NCBI GenBank assembly: GCA_022801435.1
Contig: JAAWSG010000004.1
Span: 19,813-83,812 of the forward strand
Length of the DNA stretch: 64,000 nt
From: Lawsonibacter sp.
GTDB taxonomy: Bacteria > Bacillota > Clostridia > Oscillospirales > Oscillospiraceae
Direction of reading: 5' to 3'
Of this stretch, positions 34,133-42,184 are shown in pieces. Numbering within the stretch: the first letter of the stretch is position 1; each line of letters begins with the position of its first letter. Position numbers and translations under genes: made by a program. The notes beneath the pieces were generated by a model. The model saw only the letters and a program-made list of their open reading frames with translations. It did no database searches and was not told where the DNA came from.

Positions 34133-34822
34133 TCAGCTGCCCCATTTGTACCCATATCCCCACACGGTGTTGACAAAGGTGGGCTTTTGGGCGTTGTCCT
34201 CAATCTTGATGCGCAGGCGGCGGATATTCACGTCCACGATCTTCAGCTCGCCAAAGTAGTCCTTCCCCCAGACGGCGTCCAGGATCTCCTCCCGGGACAG
34301 GGCCTTGCCCGGGTTCTCCATAAAGAGCTTGACGATGGAGTACTCCACCTGAGTGAGCTTGACCCGCTGGCCGTCCTTCTCCAGGGTGCGGTTGCGGGTG
34401 TTGAGGAGGAAGGGCGGGTCGCTGATCTCATCGGGGGAGAGGACCGCCTCATCCCCTCCGGTGCGGCGGAACAGGGCGTCCACCCGGGCGGTGAGCTCCG
34501 CGGGGGAGAAGGGTTTTGTGACATAGTCGTCCGCGCCGGTCATCAGGCCGGTGACCTTGTCCATCTCCTGGGCCCGGGCGGTGAGCATAATGATGCCGAT
34601 CTTGTTGTCCATGGCCCGGATGCGGCGGCAGACCTCAAAGCCGTCAATGTCGGGCAGCATGATATCCAGCAGGGCCACCTTGATGTCCGGGTCGGCTTTC
34701 AGGGCGCTGATGGCCTCCTCCCCCGCGCCCGCCTCGATGGTCTGATAGCCCGCCCGCTTCAGGTTGATGACCACAAAGCTGCGGATATTCTCCTCGTCCT
34801 CCAGGACCAGTACCTTTCGCAT
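34133..34822 (-). CDS. OmpR/PhoB-family response regulator
   Basis: The 229-aa protein has a receiver domain with the acidic pair (LEDEENI), phosphoacceptor D53 (LLDIMLPDIDG), the switch Thr in IMLTARA and Lys in YVTKPF. A C-terminal winged helix follows (VKLTQVEYSIVKLFMENPGKALSREEIL...VDVNIRRLRIKIEDN...TVWGYGYKW). It lies between a lipoprotein gene and the cognate kinase gene in one minus-strand operon. Confidence 0.96.
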   Translation of the reverse strand: MRKVLVLEDEENIRSFVVINLKRAGYQTIEAGAGEEAISALKADPDIKVALLDIMLPDIDGFEVCRRIRAMDNKIGIIMLTARAQEMDKVTGLMTGADDYVTKPFSPAELTARVDALFRRTGGDEAVLSPDEISDPPFLLNTRNRTLEKDGQRVKLTQVEYSIVKLFMENPGKALSREEILDAVWGKDYFGELKIVDVNIRRLRIKIEDNAQKPTFVNTVWGYGYKWGS

Positions 34823-34841
34823 GGGTAATCCGCTCCTTTTG

Positions 34842-36287
34842 CTACTCGTAGTGCCAGCTGGCCCGAATGGTCTTGAATCGGTCCAGCAGGTCCATCTCGC
34901 TCAGCCCGCACTCCCAGCCTCCGGGGTGGAAGCGGGCGGCGTAGATGATGTTCTCCTCCTCCCGCAGGACGAACAGCCCCCGGTCCTGGGGGTCCCCGGT
35001 CCGGCTGGAGGAGATGCGGTAGATGCTCAAAAAGGGCTCGGGCTCCCGCTCCTCCCCCAGCCAGTGGGAGAAGACCACCTCCCGCTGGCCGGTGACCTGG
35101 TCGTTCCGGGAGAGGGTGATCTGGTCCCGCCAGCTCTCCGGGAGCTCCAGATACCAGCCGTCCGAGCTGTTGTGGTAGGTGGTCAGCACATGGCTGCGCC
35201 GGCCCCGGCTGTCATACTGGCTCCAGTCGATGATCCAGAAGTTGCTGGAGGCGCTCTCTCCGTAGGTGGGCAGGGCGGTGGGGCAGGGCAGCTCCACCAC
35301 ATAGTCCCCGTTGATGTCGGTGGGGTTGACCTCGGTATAGCCCTGGATCAGCTCCCGGCTGACCCCGTTCTCGTCCAGGGCCAGGTTGACCAGCTTCCCC
35401 TCCTGCATGGCCAGCACGTCGATGCCCCGGCTGCCGTCAGACAGGGTGCTGGTGATATAGATGGCGGGCTGGTAGGTGTCCCCGGCCAGGTAGTTGCTCC
35501 GGATGCGGCTGATGGAGGAGATGCCGGAGGACAGGTCGGCCAGGCCCACCGGCGCCAGGGCCCCGTCCTCCCAGCCGTACATCTCCGCGTGGCTGTTGAC
35601 CCCGCTGGAGTCGGTGCGCACCACCACGATCTCGGTGCGGGTGTCCTGGTCCATGTCCAGCAGGAGCACCCCGCTGGAGCCGTCCCCCGCCACATGACAC
35701 CGGGTGAGCAGCAGACCGCTCCCCGCCAGGTCGCCGCGGGTCATGCCGGCGATGGCCTCCCGGGCCTCCTCCTCGTCCAGCCCCTCTCCGGGCAGGTCGA
35801 TATTGTCCAGGGTATAGGCCCCCACCTGGTAGGCCCCCGTGCTGATCTGCCAGCAGACCACCAGCTCCTTCCGGCCCTCGCCGTTGAGCTGGACATAGTC
35901 GATGGCGTAGATGGCGCTGCCCTCGCCCTCCACCACGCCGGTGGCCACGTACTCCTCCCCCACCTGGGAGAAGATGTAGATGCGCATGGAGTGCTCCTCC
36001 CCCGGGACCCGGAGGAAGGTGACCGCGCTCTCCCGCCGCCCGTCCCCGTCCAGGTCCTGGAGCTGAATGGTGGCGGTGTTGTCCCCGGCCAGGATGTTCG
36101 CGTCCTCCGGCTTCACGCCCAGCTCCAGCTCCAGGCCGGTCTTCACGTTCCGGATGGCGGCGTTGAGCTGCTCATAGCCCGCCGACTTCTCGGGCTGGCG
36201 GTACAGGTCCTCCGGCGAGCGGAACAGACACCCGGTCAAAACCAGCAGCAGCGGCAGGCACAGCGCTGTCAAAATCCGTTTTTTCAA
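34842..36287 (-). CDS. Lipoprotein with FG-GAP/VCBS-like repeats linked to the two-component system
   Basis: A TTG start with GGGGGG 6-9 nt upstream gives a 481-aa protein with a lipoprotein signal (LKKRILTALCLPLLLVLTGC, lipobox Cys about residue 20). The mature part contains repeated beta motifs with acidic turns: IQLQDLDGDGRRESAVTFL, LLLDMDQDTRTEIVVVR, NPTDINGDYVVELP, resembling FG-GAP/VCBS propeller blades. It is probably a surface-anchored protein. It lies 19 nt upstream of the response regulator gene and may act in signal detection by the kinase, which is inference from context. Confidence 0.82.
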   Translation of the reverse strand: MKKRILTALCLPLLLVLTGCLFRSPEDLYRQPEKSAGYEQLNAAIRNVKTGLELELGVKPEDANILAGDNTATIQLQDLDGDGRRESAVTFLRVPGEEHSMRIYIFSQVGEEYVATGVVEGEGSAIYAIDYVQLNGEGRKELVVCWQISTGAYQVGAYTLDNIDLPGEGLDEEEAREAIAGMTRGDLAGSGLLLTRCHVAGDGSSGVLLLDMDQDTRTEIVVVRTDSSGVNSHAEMYGWEDGALAPVGLADLSSGISSISRIRSNYLAGDTYQPAIYITSTLSDGSRGIDVLAMQEGKLVNLALDENGVSRELIQGYTEVNPTDINGDYVVELPCPTALPTYGESASSNFWIIDWSQYDSRGRRSHVLTTYHNSSDGWYLELPESWRDQITLSRNDQVTGQREVVFSHWLGEEREPEPFLSIYRISSSRTGDPQDRGLFVLREEENIIYAARFHPGGWECGLSEMDLLDRFKTIRASWHYE

Positions 36288-36375
36288 GGTCTGATTCCCC
36301 CCTTCCGGCAGTCTCCCCTCTATCATACCACAAACCAGCCAAAAAGCCTACTGTTTTTTTCGCCTGATAAAATAC

Positions 36376-36410
36376 CGCTGAGCCGCCCCTTGCGGGAGGG
36401 CGGCTCAGCG
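36376..36410 (-). terminator. Intrinsic terminator after the MATE gene
   Basis: A 13-bp stem CGCTGAGCCGCCC / GGGCGGCTCAGCG lies 4 nt after the MATE stop. It is followed on the minus strand by GTATTTTATC. It insulates the lipoprotein/two-component operon downstream. Confidence 0.8.
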
Positions 36411-36413
36411 AGG

Positions 36414-37808
36414 TCACTGCTGTTTGTCCGGCGCAGGCAGGCGCAGGGGGTCGATTTCCCTGCGGTAGACCCGGCGCAGGAACACGGAGGTCAGGACCAC
36501 CGCAAAGCACTCCGCGAAGGGGAAGGCCCACCACACGGCGTCCAGCCCGCCCCACCGGGACAGGAGAAACGCGGTGGGGAGCAGCACCCCCAGCTGGCGG
36601 ATCACCGACACCCACAGAGAGAGCACCCCGTGGCCCAGGGCCTGGAACACCGAGCCGCAGACGATGCCGAAGCCGGCGGGGACAAAGCAGAAGGAGATGG
36701 TGCGCAGGGCGGGAATCCCGATGGCCAGCAGGTCGCCGGAGGACTCCCCCTCCGCCTCGAACAGCCCCAGAAACACGCCGGGGAACAGCTGAAAGAGCAC
36801 CAGCCCCACCGCCATAATCCCCATGGCGTAGGCGGCGGCGAGCTTGATGGTCTTGAGAATGCGGTCCGGCTTCCTGGCCCCGTAGTTGTAGGCCACAATG
36901 GGGACCATGCCGTTGTTCAGTCCGAATACCGGCATAAAAATGAGGGACTGGAGCTTGAAGTACACCCCGAATACCGCCGTCGCGGTGGAGGTGAAGGCGA
37001 GCAGAATCTGGTTCACCCCGAAGACCATAACCGACCCGATGGACTGCATCACGATAGAGGGCAGGCCCACGCTGTAGATGCCCCCAATGACGCCGCTGCT
37101 GGGGCGCAGGTTTTTCAGGGTCAGCTGGATCTCCGGGTTGTGCCGCAGGTTGAAGTACACCCCCACCAGGCCGCCCAGGATCTGTCCCGCCACCGTGGCC
37201 AGCGCCGCTCCCGCCACCTCCATCCGGGGGAAGCCGAACAGGCCGAAGATGAGGATGGGGTCCAGAATGATGTTGGTCAGCGCCCCAATGCCCTGGGTAA
37301 TCATGGCGTACACCGTCCGTCCGGTGGCCTGAACCAGCCGCTCGCAGGTGACCGCCATAAACAGTCCCATGCTGGCCCCGCAGACGATGGTCAGATAGTC
37401 CGTCCCGTACTCCACAATGCCGGGGATGTCGGTCTGAACGGTGTAGTACAGCCGGGAGCAGGTCAGCCCCAGCACAGTGAATGCCAGACAGCTCAGCCCC
37501 TCCAGCAGCGCGCCGTTCATGGCGGTGCGGTTGGCCCGGTCAAAGTCCTTCTGGCCCAGGCTCCGGGAGAGCAGGGCGTTGATGCCCACCCCGGTCCCCA
37601 CCGCCACCGAGATCATCAGGTTCTGCATCGGGAAGGCCAGGGACACCGCGTTCAGGGCGTCCTCGCTGAGCTTGGACACAAAGTAGCTGTCCACCACGTT
37701 GTACAGCGCCTGCACCAGCATGGACAGGATCATGGGGACCGCCATGTTCAGCAGCAGCTTGTTCTCTGGCATGATCCCCATCTTGTTTTCTTTGCCAGCC
37801 TGCGGCAT
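36414..37808 (-). CDS. MATE family efflux transporter
   Basis: The 464-aa membrane protein has the usual twelve helices in two related halves, for example LLNMAVPMILSMLVQALYNVVDSYFVSKLSEDALNAVSLAFPMQ at the start and VGLPSIVMQSIGSVMVFGVNQILLAF at the start of the second half. Such proteins export organic cations or drugs using Na+ or H+; the substrate cannot be told. The ATG at 37808 has GGAGG 7 nt upstream. It is a single gene with a consensus promoter and its own terminator. Confidence 0.93.
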   Translation of the reverse strand: MPQAGKENKMGIMPENKLLLNMAVPMILSMLVQALYNVVDSYFVSKLSEDALNAVSLAFPMQNLMISVAVGTGVGINALLSRSLGQKDFDRANRTAMNGALLEGLSCLAFTVLGLTCSRLYYTVQTDIPGIVEYGTDYLTIVCGASMGLFMAVTCERLVQATGRTVYAMITQGIGALTNIILDPILIFGLFGFPRMEVAGAALATVAGQILGGLVGVYFNLRHNPEIQLTLKNLRPSSGVIGGIYSVGLPSIVMQSIGSVMVFGVNQILLAFTSTATAVFGVYFKLQSLIFMPVFGLNNGMVPIVAYNYGARKPDRILKTIKLAAAYAMGIMAVGLVLFQLFPGVFLGLFEAEGESSGDLLAIGIPALRTISFCFVPAGFGIVCGSVFQALGHGVLSLWVSVIRQLGVLLPTAFLLSRWGGLDAVWWAFPFAECFAVVLTSVFLRRVYRREIDPLRLPAPDKQQ

Positions 37809-37898
37809 CAAAATTCCTCCTCCGTAAAAAACAGCGGTATTCCCTCCCCGGAGGGAGAAAATACAATCCTTTTTTCTCTCTTTTTCATACAGGAGCCT

Positions 37899-37927
37899 AT
37901 TATAGTGGAATCAAATTTTAATGTCAA
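37899..37927 (-). promoter_or_regulatory. Consensus promoter for the MATE gene
   Basis: On the minus strand a perfect TTGACA (37922-37927) and a perfect TATAAT (37899-37904) are separated by 17 bp, about 85 nt ahead of the start codon. Confidence 0.88.
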
Positions 37928-37971
37928 CCATTTGTTTGCAGAAATCAAAATCCCCTCCGGACATAAAATAT

Positions 37972-38010
37972 CCCCCTGAAGGCCAGCCTCTTCAGGGGGG
38001 CTGCTTTTTT
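37972..38010 (+). terminator. Orphan terminator-like hairpin between MATE and ilvA
   Basis: CCCCCTGAAG / CTTCAGGGGG (10 bp, 8-nt loop) is followed after GCTGC by TTTTTT on the plus strand. No plus-strand gene ends here: the gap from 37809 to 38211 holds only the MATE promoter, this hairpin and the ilvA promoter. It may end an unseen short transcript or block read-through into ilvA. Confidence 0.5.
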
Positions 38011-38135
38011 GCGGCGGAAAACGCGAACTGCCCGGTTGGACTTCCCGGCTTTCGCTGTGCTTATCGTCCCACAGATGGTCCGCGGCAGGGTTTGGGGGCG
38101 GGGGATATTTTTTGCCGCGGAGAGTCATGTGTTTC

Positions 38136-38164
38136 TTGACTTCCGGTTGGGAATTGAGTATGAT
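38136..38164 (+). promoter_or_regulatory. ilvA promoter
   Basis: TTGACT (38136-38141) and TATGAT (38159-38164) are separated by 17 bp. The predicted start of transcription is about 40 nt ahead of the ATG. Confidence 0.75.
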
Positions 38165-38211
38165 AGGGAACGAATTGAATTTTACCGCCACAGACAAAGG
38201 AGAGTTTCTGT

Positions 38212-39432
38212 ATGCTTACCCTGGAATCCTTCAAAGAGGCCCGGAGCGTCCTCCAGGGCGTTCTGCGTCCCACCCCGCTCATCCACTCCCCCTACCTGTC
38301 CAAGAGCTGCGGCAACAGCGTCTACCTCAAGCCGGAGAACATGCAGGTCACCGGGGCCTATAAGATCCGGGGGGCCTACTATAAAATCAGCACCCTCTCT
38401 CAGGAGGAGAAGGAGCGGGGCCTGGTCACCGCCTCCGCCGGGAACCACGCTCAGGGGGTAGCCTACGCCGCCCAGGCCGCCGGCGTCCCCGCCACCATTG
38501 TCATGCCCACCACCACCCCCCTGGTGAAGGTCAACAACACCAAGGACTACGGGGCCAGCGTGGTCCTCCACGGGGAGGTCTTTGACGACGCGGCGGAGCT
38601 GGCCGCCCAGCTGTCCCAGGAGCAGGGCCTGACCTACGTCCACCCCTTCAATGACCTGACCCTCGCCACCGGACAGGGGACCATCGCCTATGAAATTTTC
38701 CAGGACCTGCCCGACGTGGACATGATCCTGGTCCCCATTGGCGGCGGAGGTCTGGCGGCGGGGGTATCCACCCTGGCCAAGCTGCTCAACCCCAACGTGG
38801 AGGTAGTGGGAGTGGAACCCACCGGCGCGGCCTCCATGACCGCCAGTCTGGAGGCGGGCCATGTGTCCACCATTCCCACCGCCTCCACCATCGCCGACGG
38901 GGTGGCGGTAAAGACTCCGGGGGAGCTTGTCTTCCCCTATGTACAAAAAAATGTGGACCGGGTGCTCTGCCTGGAGGACGGCGAGCTGGTGGAGGCCTTC
39001 CTGGACGTGATGGAGCGCCACAAGATGGTGGTGGAAAACGCCGGCCTGCTCACCGTGGCCGCCCTGCGCCACCTGGACTGCAAGGGAAAAAACGTGGTCT
39101 CGGTGCTCTCCGGGGGCAACATGGACGTGATCACCATGTCCTCCCTGGTCCAGCACGGGCTCATCGGCCGGGGAAGGATCTTCACCTTCGCCGTCCAGCT
39201 CCCCGACCGCCCCGGCTCCCTGCTGGCCGTGTCCCAGATCCTGGCCGCCAACAACGGCAACGTCATCAAGCTGGAACACAACCAGTTTGTCAACATCAAC
39301 CGCCAGTCCGGGGTGGAGCTCCGGGTCACTCTGGAGGCCTTCGGACACGAGCACAAGCGGCAGATTCTGGACGCCCTGCGCAGCGAAGGGTTCCAGGCCA
39401 TGGAGACGGATACCGGAGATTTTTATAACTGA
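38212..39432 (+). CDS. ilvA: Threonine ammonia-lyase (threonine dehydratase) with ACT domain
   Basis: It deaminates threonine to 2-oxobutanoate with PLP. The 406-aa protein has the PLP lysine K51 in TGAYKIRGA, the Ser/Asn loop SAGNHAQGVAY and the phosphate-binding GGGGLAAGV. A single C-terminal ACT domain follows (FTFAVQLPDRPGSLLAVSQIL...). Length and single ACT domain fit the short IlvA/TdcB type. The ACT domain suggests allosteric control by an amino acid. Isoleucine synthesis and threonine fermentation are both possible; no other ilv gene is nearby. AAAGGAGA precedes the ATG by 8 nt. Confidence 0.93.
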   Translation: MLTLESFKEARSVLQGVLRPTPLIHSPYLSKSCGNSVYLKPENMQVTGAYKIRGAYYKISTLSQEEKERGLVTASAGNHAQGVAYAAQAAGVPATIVMPTTTPLVKVNNTKDYGASVVLHGEVFDDAAELAAQLSQEQGLTYVHPFNDLTLATGQGTIAYEIFQDLPDVDMILVPIGGGGLAAGVSTLAKLLNPNVEVVGVEPTGAASMTASLEAGHVSTIPTASTIADGVAVKTPGELVFPYVQKNVDRVLCLEDGELVEAFLDVMERHKMVVENAGLLTVAALRHLDCKGKNVVSVLSGGNMDVITMSSLVQHGLIGRGRIFTFAVQLPDRPGSLLAVSQILAANNGNVIKLEHNQFVNINRQSGVELRVTLEAFGHEHKRQILDALRSEGFQAMETDTGDFYN

Positions 39433-39445
39433 GCTTACGCCCTCT

Positions 39446-39484
39446 GCCGCCCGCCGGGGACCGGGATGGCCTCCGGCGGGCGGC
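39446..39484. terminator. GC hairpin after ilvA
   Basis: GCCGCCCGCCGG / CCGGCGGGCGGC forms a perfect 12-bp stem with a 15-nt loop, 13 nt after the ilvA stop, but there is no T-run. It may stabilise the 3' end. The rest of the ilvA-rpe gap (to 39665) is very GC-rich with nothing else I can name. Confidence 0.4.
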
Positions 39485-39665
39485 TATCTGAAAAAGCGGC
39501 GGGCCTGCCGGGGGGCAGGACGGTTTGGAGCCGTGGGCGCGGCCTGGAGCGGTCCGCCCGGCCCGGGGCCCTTCCGAGGAGGCGTCCCCCCTCTTCTCCG
39601 CTGCAACATCCTATGCTCCGGGGCTGTCCGGAGCGCCTGTCCCACCATAGAAGGAGGAGTTTCCT

Positions 39666-40310
39666 ATGATAAAGATCGCCCCGTCCATCCTCTCCGCCGA
39701 CTTCGCCAACCTGGAGCGGGACATCCAAAAGGTGTCCAGCGCCGATTACCTCCATGTGGACGTGATGGACGGCGTCTTTGTGCCCAACATCACCATCGGG
39801 GTCCCGGTGGTCCAGTCCATCCGCCGGTGTACCAATATGTTTCTGGACGTACACCTGATGGTGGAGAAGCCGGCGCGGTACATTGAGGCCTTCGCCAAAG
39901 CGGGGGCGGACCTGCTTTCCGTCCACCTGGAGGCCGATCACCCCGCCCGCATCGCGGAGGCCCTGGAGCTCATGGGGCGGTGCGGGGTCAAGAAGGCGGC
40001 TGCCCTCCGGCCCATCACCAAGGCGGAGGCCGTGCTCCCCTATCTCGAACAGCTGGACCTGGTGCTGGTGATGACGGTGGAGCCCGGCTTCGGCGGTCAG
40101 AGCTTTATGGAGGACCAGCTGGAGACCATCCGCCGGGTCCGGGCCCTCATCCAGCAGTACAACCCCGCCTGCGAGCTGGAGGTGGACGGCGGCATCTCCC
40201 CCAAAACCTCCCCCCTGGTGGTGGAGGCCGGGGCCAATGTGCTGGTGGCGGGCTCGGCGGTCTATGGGGCCCGGGACATCCCCGCCGCCATCGCGGAATT
40301 GAGAGGATAA
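39666..40310 (+). CDS. rpe: Ribulose-phosphate 3-epimerase
   Basis: It interconverts ribulose-5-phosphate and xylulose-5-phosphate in the pentose phosphate pathway. The 214-aa TIM barrel shows IAPSILSADFANLERDI, HVDVMDGVFVPNITIG (metal-binding His/Asp), VHLMVEKPARYI, VMTVEPGFGGQSFM and VDGGISPKT with the phosphate-binding GANVLVAGSAVYG. AAGGAGGAG precedes the ATG. recR begins 5 nt after its stop, so they are co-transcribed. Confidence 0.96.
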   Translation: MIKIAPSILSADFANLERDIQKVSSADYLHVDVMDGVFVPNITIGVPVVQSIRRCTNMFLDVHLMVEKPARYIEAFAKAGADLLSVHLEADHPARIAEALELMGRCGVKKAAALRPITKAEAVLPYLEQLDLVLVMTVEPGFGGQSFMEDQLETIRRVRALIQQYNPACELEVDGGISPKTSPLVVEAGANVLVAGSAVYGARDIPAAIAELRG

Positions 40311-40315
40311 CGGCT

Positions 40316-40918
40316 ATGGAGTACTTTCCCCCCGCTCTGGAAAATCTGGTGGAGCACTTCGCCAAGCTCCCCGGCGTGGGCCGGAAGTCCGCCCAGCGGC
40401 TGGCTTTCCACGTCCTCTCCCTCTCGGAGGAGGAGACCTCCGCCTTCGCCCAGGCCATTGTAAACGCCAAAACCTGCATCCACTGCTGTCCCGTCTGTCA
40501 GAACCTGACCGAGGGGGACGGCCCCTGTCCCATCTGCGCCAGCCCCAAGCGGGACGGGAACCTCATCTGCGTGGTCGCCGACCCCAAGGACGTCATCGCC
40601 ATGGAGCGCAGCCGGGAATATCTGGGGCGCTACCATGTGCTCCACGGGGTCCTGTCCCCCATGAACCACGTGGGCCCGGACGATCTGCATATCCGATCCC
40701 TGGTGGAGCGGGTGGCGGCAGGCGGCGTGGAGGAGGTCATCATGGCCACCAACCCGGACACCGAGGGGGAGGCCACCGCCATGTACCTGTCCCGCCTGCT
40801 GAAGCCCTTTCAGGTAAAGGTCACCCGGCTGGCCTACGGCATCCCGGTGGGGAGCCACCTGGAGTACGCCGACGACGCCACTCTGGTCCGCGCCCTGGAG
40901 GGACGGCGGGAGATATAA
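40316..40918 (+). CDS. recR: Recombination protein RecR
   Basis: RecR forms a clamp that works with RecO/RecF to load RecA on gapped DNA. The 200-aa protein has the N-terminal HhH (LPGVGRKSAQRLAFHV), the C4 zinc finger CIHCCPVCQNLTEGDGPCPIC, a Toprim domain (LICVVADPKDVIAME, HVLHGVLSPMNHVGPDDL, EVIMATNPDTEGEATAMYL) and the C-terminal ITRLAYGIPVGSHLEYAD type ending. dnaX, its usual neighbour, is absent; it follows rpe here. Confidence 0.97.
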   Translation: MEYFPPALENLVEHFAKLPGVGRKSAQRLAFHVLSLSEEETSAFAQAIVNAKTCIHCCPVCQNLTEGDGPCPICASPKRDGNLICVVADPKDVIAMERSREYLGRYHVLHGVLSPMNHVGPDDLHIRSLVERVAAGGVEEVIMATNPDTEGEATAMYLSRLLKPFQVKVTRLAYGIPVGSHLEYADDATLVRALEGRREI

Positions 40919-40957
40919 GGGACGGGACTCAGCCACGGAAACGGTGCAAGAAACGGC

Positions 40958-40977
40958 GGACACGACAAGCCGTGTCC
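40958..40977. repeat. Dispersed GGACACG-type palindrome, copy 2
   Basis: GGACACG-ACAAGC-CGTGTCC, a 7-bp stem, 40 nt after the recR stop. It belongs to the same family as 31546, 43674 and 56184. Confidence 0.6.
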
Positions 40978-41008
40978 CTACACCCTCTCCCGGAGCGCAG
41001 GAAAAAAC

Positions 41009-41050
41009 AGGCGCGCCGCAGATGTACATTCTGCGGCGCGCCTTCCTTTT
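41009..41050. terminator. Bidirectional terminator between recR and the DHHW gene
   Basis: A perfect 14-bp stem AGGCGCGCCGCAGA / TCTGCGGCGCGCCT with loop TGTACAT has a T-run to the right (CCTTTTT) and an A-run to the left (six A before C), so it can stop both convergent transcripts. Confidence 0.88.
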
Positions 41051-41054
41051 TCGT

Positions 41055-42173
41055 TCAGCGGGTCAGAAGGGAGAGAGACCGGTCCTGGGCAAAGTTGGCG
41101 AAGGAGTACAGCACCACCACCGCGTCAATCTCATTGTCCTCCACATACTGGCTGACGCTGTTCAGATTGTAGCGCAAATCAAACAAATGGATCTCAGAAA
41201 ACCGCTCTGTCAGGAAGGGCGCCAGGGAGTCGGAGTAGGAGTCCCGGACCAGAAGCACCCGGGGACCGCCGGCCTGCCGGGTTCTGATGACGCACAGGGG
41301 CTGGTTCCCGCCCAAAAAGTAGGCATATTTATCCTTGTTCTCCAGACAGCTGTCCACATACAGGGAACCCTCCTCCGCCTTCCCCGCGAAATAGGTGGTC
41401 ACCGAGACCCCCTCCCCGGAGACGTACCGGTCAATGGAGTCGGGCGGCAGCCAGCGCACCCCGGAGATGGAAAAGCTGGTCCCGTAAAACTGATCCGTGA
41501 CGGTGGTTTTGGAAAACTCCTCCAGCGCCAGCGGCTCCAGTCCCATGCTCTCAAACAGGGCGTTTGCTCCATAGAAGGCCCCCAGGCTGGTCCAGTGGTG
41601 ATCGGTGCGGTAGTAGATGTCCTCCTGCCGGTGGGCGTCCAGGGCGCTGTACAGGTCCACCGTCTCCGCTCCGGTGGCGAAATACAGCCTGTCGATAGCG
41701 GACTTCTCGTCGGCGGTGGGAGCGCCCTTGGGCAGACGGTCCCGCCAGATCTCTGCGGCGGAGGGAATCAGCCCCAGGTACACCGGCACGGACAGGTTCC
41801 CCACCAGGGTGTCCACATAGCCGATATCCTTCTCCAGCTTGTCCATGTCGGGCTCCTCCACCCGGGGGATGAGGGTGTTTTGTGTGCCAAAATAGACCCC
41901 CTCGTTCTCCTGCTTGCCGGACAGCCGCTCGCTCCAGGCCTTGGCCGCCACCCAGAAGTCCCGGCCGGCGATGTGGTCCGAGACATACTTCTCCGCATCC
42001 TCCATAAATTCGCCGCTGCCCAGGGTCTCCAGGGACAGCCTTGGCGGATTTTGCAGATAGCGGTTCTCCAGAGGGGAGAAGCTTTTGTCGGGAAGCAGCA
42101 GGCTGAGGACCGCCACACCGCCCAGAAAGGCGCAGAACAGGGCGGAGAGAAAAATACTGTACCGTTTTGACAT
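41055..42173 (-). CDS. DHHW-family protein, AlgX/DltD-like partner of the MBOAT
   Basis: The 372-aa protein has an N-terminal membrane anchor (IFLSALFCAFLGGVAVLSLL) and an extracytoplasmic domain. It carries the family motif YYRTDHHWTSLGA, the LENRYLQNPPRLS block and a C-terminal VLLVRDSYSDSLAPFL, where D-S resembles the catalytic Ser-Asp-His arrangement of SGNH/AlgX-like O-acetyltransferases. It follows the MBOAT gene by 11 nt with AAGGAG ahead of the ATG. The pair would move acyl groups across the membrane onto a surface glycan; the target is unknown. Confidence 0.88.
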   Translation of the reverse strand: MSKRYSIFLSALFCAFLGGVAVLSLLLPDKSFSPLENRYLQNPPRLSLETLGSGEFMEDAEKYVSDHIAGRDFWVAAKAWSERLSGKQENEGVYFGTQNTLIPRVEEPDMDKLEKDIGYVDTLVGNLSVPVYLGLIPSAAEIWRDRLPKGAPTADEKSAIDRLYFATGAETVDLYSALDAHRQEDIYYRTDHHWTSLGAFYGANALFESMGLEPLALEEFSKTTVTDQFYGTSFSISGVRWLPPDSIDRYVSGEGVSVTTYFAGKAEEGSLYVDSCLENKDKYAYFLGGNQPLCVIRTRQAGGPRVLLVRDSYSDSLAPFLTERFSEIHLFDLRYNLNSVSQYVEDNEIDAVVVLYSFANFAQDRSLSLLTR

Positions 42174-42184
42174 ACGGGGTCTCC

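Noticed and set aside
37921-38139. A 72-aa plus-strand open frame in the MATE-ilvA gap
   Set aside because: It spans a terminator-like hairpin, has no ribosome site and has an unremarkable sequence.
39485-39665. Possible structured RNA in the GC-rich ilvA-rpe gap
   Set aside because: GC content alone gives many hairpins; no known RNA motif could be matched.
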